The position numbers and the translations under genes are program-made. 64,000 nucleotides of DNA from Candidatus Altimarinota bacterium (GTDB taxonomy: Bacteria; Patescibacteriota; Gracilibacteria; UBA4473): assembly GCA_020631075.1 (NCBI GenBank), contig JAHDHX010000001.1:166331-230330 (forward strand). The letters are read 5' to 3'. Positions 61,027 to 64,000 of this stretch are shown one piece after another. The notes under the pieces were generated by a model that was given only the letters and a program-made list of their open reading frames with translations, was not told where the DNA came from and ran no database searches. Position 1 is the stretch's first letter. Every line of letters starts with the position of its first letter.

Positions 61027-61449
61027 TTACTCTGAAATGTGGGGGAGTGATTCGTTTTGTGAAAACAGGAGCCAGCGCCATTTTTCGATAATGGGGAGGT
61101 CTTCGCGGATGATCCGTTCGGTTTCTTGTTTTTGCTCAGTCGGGAGCACGGGCAGACGGTCGTCGATGAAGACGAGGACTTTTTCTTCGGGTTGGCGTTT
61201 GCCCATCTGGATTTTGGCTTCTTTGTCGATTCTTTGTGGGGTTTTGAGGTATTGCAGGCGGCGTTCTTTGTCACGGATTTCAGCCCTGAGGCGGTCGTTT
61301 TGCTCCTCGATGGCGATGATTTCGTCGTTGATGGCGCGGCTGCGGTGGTAAAACGTGCCCAGTGAGTAGAGCAGCCACAGCACGGTGAGAAATATCCCTA
61401 AGAGGAGGAAGATATTTCGGGAAGAGTAGGGTGTGTGTTGTGGTGCCAT
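61027..61449 (-). CDS. ftsB: FtsB/DivIC-type septum protein
   Basis: A 140-residue bitopic division protein. A cytoplasmic N-terminus is followed by one membrane helix (NIFLLLGIFLTVLWLLYSLG, residues about 12-31) and a coiled coil (INDEIIAIEEQNDRLRAEIR) that in FtsB pairs with FtsL. RIDKEAKIQMGKRQPEEKV resembles the E-A-R-LG-V-PGE end of the DivIC family. The C-terminal 50 residues are longer than usual. The start at 61449 is set by a promoter (TTGTGA-17-TATAGT) ending nine bases before it. Confidence 0.85.
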   Translation of the reverse strand: MAPQHTPYSSRNIFLLLGIFLTVLWLLYSLGTFYHRSRAINDEIIAIEEQNDRLRAEIRDKERRLQYLKTPQRIDKEAKIQMGKRQPEEKVLVFIDDRLPVLPTEQKQETERIIREDLPIIEKWRWLLFSQNESLPHISE

Positions 61450-61458
61450 GCGGGGCTG

Positions 61459-61487
61459 ACTATAGTGTGGGGGTGGGGCTGTCACAA
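61459..61487 (-). promoter_or_regulatory. Promoter of ftsB
   Basis: TTGTGA (61487-61482) and TATAGT (61464-61459) are 17 bases apart on the - strand; the ATG follows nine bases after the -10 box, so the leader would be only two or three bases. Confidence 0.7.
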
Positions 61488-61510
61488 CTTGTCTTTTGTT
61501 TTGACTTCTG

Positions 61511-62053
61511 ATGAAACTGATCGTTGGCCTTGGGAACCCTGGTGCGCAATATGCCCAGACGCGTCACAACGTGGGCTGGGCGTGTCTGGAATATGTACGC
61601 GAAACGGCGCAGGGGAGTGCGTGGCGTGACGAGCGTAAGAAATTCTCTGCGGAGACGGCCACCGTCACGCTGGGGGGTGAAAAATGCCTGCTGGTGAAGC
61701 CGCAGACCTTCATGAACCGTAGTGGAGAGGCAGTGACGCGTTTGCGGCAGTTTTATAAACTGGGGGCGGAGGACGTCTGGGTGGTCTATGACGATGTAAG
61801 CCTACCGGTGGGGAGCTGGCGGTACCGCGCACAGGGCAGTGCGGGGGGGCACAATGGAGTGAAGTCACTAATAGCGCACTTGGGGACGCGTGAGTGGCCG
61901 CGGCTGAAGATAGGGGTGGATACGCCGAAGCGGCAACAATATGGCGATCTGGCGGACTATGTGCTGGGGCGGGTGAGCCCAGCGGAGCAGGCGGCACTGG
62001 AAACAGTGTACCCAGCGGTGTGCACGGAGTTGCGGGAGCGGCTGGGGGCCTAG
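61511..62053 (+). CDS. pth: Peptidyl-tRNA hydrolase
   Basis: Frees tRNA from peptidyl-tRNA dropped off ribosomes. The 180-residue protein has LIVGLGNPGAQYAQTRHNVGW with the catalytic His, KPQTFMNRSGEAV, VVYDDVSLPVGSWRYRAQGS and GGHNGVKSLIAHLGTREWPR, all at normal spacing. Start ATG 61511. It is divergent from ftsB and converges on ftsQ, whose stop is 21 bases away. Confidence 0.96.
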   Translation: MKLIVGLGNPGAQYAQTRHNVGWACLEYVRETAQGSAWRDERKKFSAETATVTLGGEKCLLVKPQTFMNRSGEAVTRLRQFYKLGAEDVWVVYDDVSLPVGSWRYRAQGSAGGHNGVKSLIAHLGTREWPRLKIGVDTPKRQQYGDLADYVLGRVSPAEQAALETVYPAVCTELRERLGA

Positions 62054-62074
62054 ACACTGATTGAGATGGGTGCC

Positions 62075-63043
62075 TTAGCGGTAGATGAGCCGCTCAGGGA
62101 TGCGCAGGTCAACGTGGTCGTAGGTGGTGCCGAGGAGATCGAGCTGACTTTTGCCATAGAGCAGCTTGGCGAGTTGGGTTTCGGGGTCTTGCTCGAGGTC
62201 GAGCCAGATGACCGTGCCGTTGGCGAGCACGAGGTGGAGCTCTTTGGCGGCCCAGAGGTACTGCACGGCGACGATCTCGACCCCGAAGCTGTCGGTGAGC
62301 TGTGACTGGGTGTAGGTGATAGTGCTGAGCTCTGTGGGGGTAAGGAAGGGCTCTTGTAGGGGGATTTTTTCGCTAAATTGGTGGATTTCTATGACGGGGA
62401 GGTTTTCGTTGGTCTGTTGACTGAGGGTGATGCCTTGGTCAGATATAAGCGTGGCTTGCTTGGTGGTGACATTGCGCAGGCTGAAGGCGGGCTCGGCCAG
62501 GGTGACGGTGACGGCGAGGGCGTCGGGCCAGATCTCGGTCGTTTGGACGTCGACGAGCTCTGGGAAGGCGTTTTTGAGTTTGTTTTCGAGGGTTTTGGTC
62601 GAGAGAAAGAGCATATTTTGCCCTTGGAATTCTTTGAGTTCGGCTTGGATCTTGGACAGGTCGAGGCCGGGGTTGTCACGGTTGTAGGTGATCTCTTTGA
62701 TCTTGAAAATAGGGGAAAAGATGGCCACCCCGACAAACAGGGCCATGGCTAGGAAGATCAGGGTGGCCATGGTCTGGGCGCGGACGAGCAAAATGAAGTC
62801 GCGCAGGCCGCGAAAGCGCTCAAAGAAGCGGAGCCAGTGGTTACGTAGGACTTTCCAGCGGGAGGGGCCGACGCGGGCACTGCTGCGGGTTTGGCTGGGG
62901 AGGAGGAGGGCTTTGCGGCGCTGGGTGGAGGTGTTTTTTTTGTTTCTCTTGTTTTTCTTGCTGGGCTGGGGTGTGGACGCACGGCTGGGGCTGGCGCTGC
63001 GGCGCCGACGACCACGGGGTGACGTTGACCAAGGGAATTTCAA
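62075..63043 (-). CDS. ftsQ: FtsQ/DivIB-type cell division protein
   Basis: A 322-residue bitopic septum protein. A long, very basic N-terminal region (about 85 residues, RGRRRRSASPSRASTPQPSK and following) precedes one membrane helix (MATLIFLAMALFVGVAIF, residues about 92-109). Then comes a POTRA domain (FKIKEITYNRDNPGLDLSKI) and the FtsQ beta domain (WPDALAVTVTLAEPAFSLRN). The basic cytoplasmic tail is longer than in E. coli. It is the scaffold joining FtsK to FtsB/FtsL. The frame ends about 40 bases from frr in the same direction. Confidence 0.88.
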   Translation of the reverse strand: MKFPWSTSPRGRRRRSASPSRASTPQPSKKNKRNKKNTSTQRRKALLLPSQTRSSARVGPSRWKVLRNHWLRFFERFRGLRDFILLVRAQTMATLIFLAMALFVGVAIFSPIFKIKEITYNRDNPGLDLSKIQAELKEFQGQNMLFLSTKTLENKLKNAFPELVDVQTTEIWPDALAVTVTLAEPAFSLRNVTTKQATLISDQGITLSQQTNENLPVIEIHQFSEKIPLQEPFLTPTELSTITYTQSQLTDSFGVEIVAVQYLWAAKELHLVLANGTVIWLDLEQDPETQLAKLLYGKSQLDLLGTTYDHVDLRIPERLIYR

Positions 63044-63082
63044 AGCAAGGAGGGGCGAAGCAAAGGCAAAAAAGGGCAGTGG

Positions 63083-63622
63083 CTAGACGGTCATGACGTC
63101 GGCTTCTTTCTTTTTTACGATTGATTCGATGTCGGTGTTGGCTTGGTCGACTTCTTTTTGGATGTCGGACTCCATGTCTTTGGCTTCGTCTTCGGAGATG
63201 TCTTTACCGTCCTTCATGGTTTTGACTTCTTTGATGGCGTCGTGACGGGCATTGCGCACGGCGATGCGGGCTTTTTCACCTTCCTCGTGGACGGTTTTGA
63301 CGAGTTGCTTGCGGCGCTCTTCGGTGAGGGCTGGCACGGGGATGAGCAAATAGTCACCCATGTTTTGCGGGTTGAGGCCGAGGTTGGCGTTGCGGATGGC
63401 GGTTTCGATCGCGCTGAGGACGGTCTTGTCCCAGGGCTCGACCCGCAGGGTCTGGGCGTCGGGGACGGAGATGTTGGCCATGGCTTTGATGGGGCTCATG
63501 GTGCCGTATTGCTCGGCCTGAACGGAGTCGATCATGCCAGTCTGGGCGCGGCCTACTTGGAGTTTGGCGAGCTGGGCACGGAGGTGGTCGAGAGCGGAGC
63601 TGAGCGCGGTGGTGAGTGACAT
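63083..63622 (-). CDS. frr: Ribosome recycling factor
   Basis: Splits post-termination ribosomes with EF-G. The 179-residue protein has the family blocks LQVGRAQTGMIDSVQAEQYG, the VPDAQTLRVEPWD turn, IETAIRNANLGLNPQNMGDY, LLIPVPALTEERRKQLVKTV and the C-terminal helix pair with KDISEDEAKDMESDIQKEVD. Start ATG 63622. It lies next to a tandem repeat region, so its promoter should lie within about 40 bases upstream. Confidence 0.96.
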   Translation of the reverse strand: MSLTTALSSALDHLRAQLAKLQVGRAQTGMIDSVQAEQYGTMSPIKAMANISVPDAQTLRVEPWDKTVLSAIETAIRNANLGLNPQNMGDYLLIPVPALTEERRKQLVKTVHEEGEKARIAVRNARHDAIKEVKTMKDGKDISEDEAKDMESDIQKEVDQANTDIESIVKKKEADVMTV

Positions 63623-63659
63623 GACAATGGCTGAGAAAAAATTCGTGCTTACCTTATGG

Positions 63660-64000
63660 AAACACTGATAAATTGAAAGGAACGTTAAAACATTTGCGAA
63701 TTGGTCGCCATCAAAAAAGGATCTTTGGGGTGCTTTTTCACTCCAGAACCGTCACGGGGTCGAGAGACCCCGTGAGAACCTGTCGCAAAAAATCTTCCCC
63801 AAATCTCTCTTTTTATGATTGGCGAAATTTATCAGGGTTTCCGTAAGAAAACACTGGTAAATTGAAAGGAACGGTAAAATATTTGCGAATTGGTCGCCAT
63901 CAAAAAAGGATCTTTGGGGTGCTTTTTCACTCCAGAACCGTCACAGGGTCGAGAGACCCCGTGAGAACCTGTCGCAAAAAATCTTCCCCAAATCTCTCTT
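63660..64000 (+). repeat. Tandem 189-bp repeat with a strong internal hairpin, cut by window end
   Basis: Copy 1 spans 63660-63848 and copy 2 begins at 63849 and is visible for 152 bases. I count four differences over those bases. Each unit holds a stem TCACGGGGTC / GACCCCGTGA closed by GAGA (63752-63775); copy 2 has one A-C mismatch in it. An outer TTTGGGG / CCCCAAA pair (63724-63730 and 63797-63803) encloses it. No protein-like frame is seen. The 37 bases before it (63623-63659) hold only the frr upstream region. Confidence 0.85.

Noticed and set aside
63660..64000. CRISPR array
   Set aside because: The repeat is a 189-bp unit in direct tandem without unique spacers, and no cas gene is in the window.

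Overview
The window reads as a gene-dense chromosome segment of a small-genome bacterium, most likely from the Candidate Phyla Radiation (Patescibacteria; a Peregrinibacteria-like lineage is my best guess, not proven). The signs are very tight packing with 4-base ATGA overlaps, several apparently leaderless promoters (TATAAT about 6-9 bases before ATG), a fused ADP-forming acyl-CoA synthetase, many secreted proteins without recognisable family, and single genes where other bacteria have operons. UGA is a normal stop: many genes end in TGA and release factor 2 (prfB) is present, so this is not a code-25 Gracilibacteria/Absconditabacteria genome. The + strand is G-rich almost everywhere, whichever strand is coding, so + strand proteins lean to Gly/Val/Trp and - strand proteins to Pro/Thr/Gln/His.

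Layout. 0-4 kb: end of a purine operon (purK, purE, a cytidine deaminase) converging on transketolase. 4-11 kb: a DUF1295 membrane protein, ComM, two orphan genes, RNase J with an RGG-like N-terminus, and an acetyltransferase frame without a normal start. 11-17 kb: hisS, rpmF, then nusB-rnc-pabB-photolyase and an AT-rich orphan. 17-27 kb: two-part serine dehydratase, ComEC, a LysM/M23 peptidase, an O-antigen-ligase-like protein, mraY, murD and murL. 27-32 kb: a thioredoxin-fold protein, a DnaQ-like exonuclease, pyrF, an M15 peptidase, obg, convergent rnpA and rpmH, and tRNA-Met. 32-37 kb: four genes for exported or unknown proteins. 37-39 kb: an ADP-forming acyl-CoA synthetase. 39.4-48.1 kb: an eight-gene arginine operon on the - strand. 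48-56 kb: a PAP2/haloperoxidase-like protein, pepA, prfB, pnp, rpsO, a DsbA-like lipoprotein and rsmA. 56-64 kb: a PfkB kinase, ftsK, a PrsW-type protease, ftsB, pth, ftsQ, frr, and a 189-bp tandem repeat running off the right end.

The most notable system is the arginine operon: argG, a BioD/DUF1611-like P-loop gene, argC, argD, argB, an AstE-type deacylase, argH and argF'. The carbamoyltransferase is of the N-acyl-ornithine type, not a normal OTCase. Its specificity residue is Ala, which in published mutants of the acetyl enzyme gives N-succinyl-ornithine specificity. With no argA, argJ or argE in the operon, the P-loop protein is a candidate N-acylglutamate synthase and the AstE-like protein a candidate N-acyl-citrulline deacylase. 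In front of the operon are a consensus promoter, a 14-codon leader peptide with seven arginines, and two identical heptamers that compete for one partner, the last followed by a U-run. This is a textbook ribosome-mediated attenuator for arginine.

Other points: murD-murL implies that D-glutamate is made by epimerising UDP-MurNAc-L-Ala-L-Glu. Serine dehydratase plus the ADP-forming synthetase could support ATP formation by substrate-level phosphorylation.
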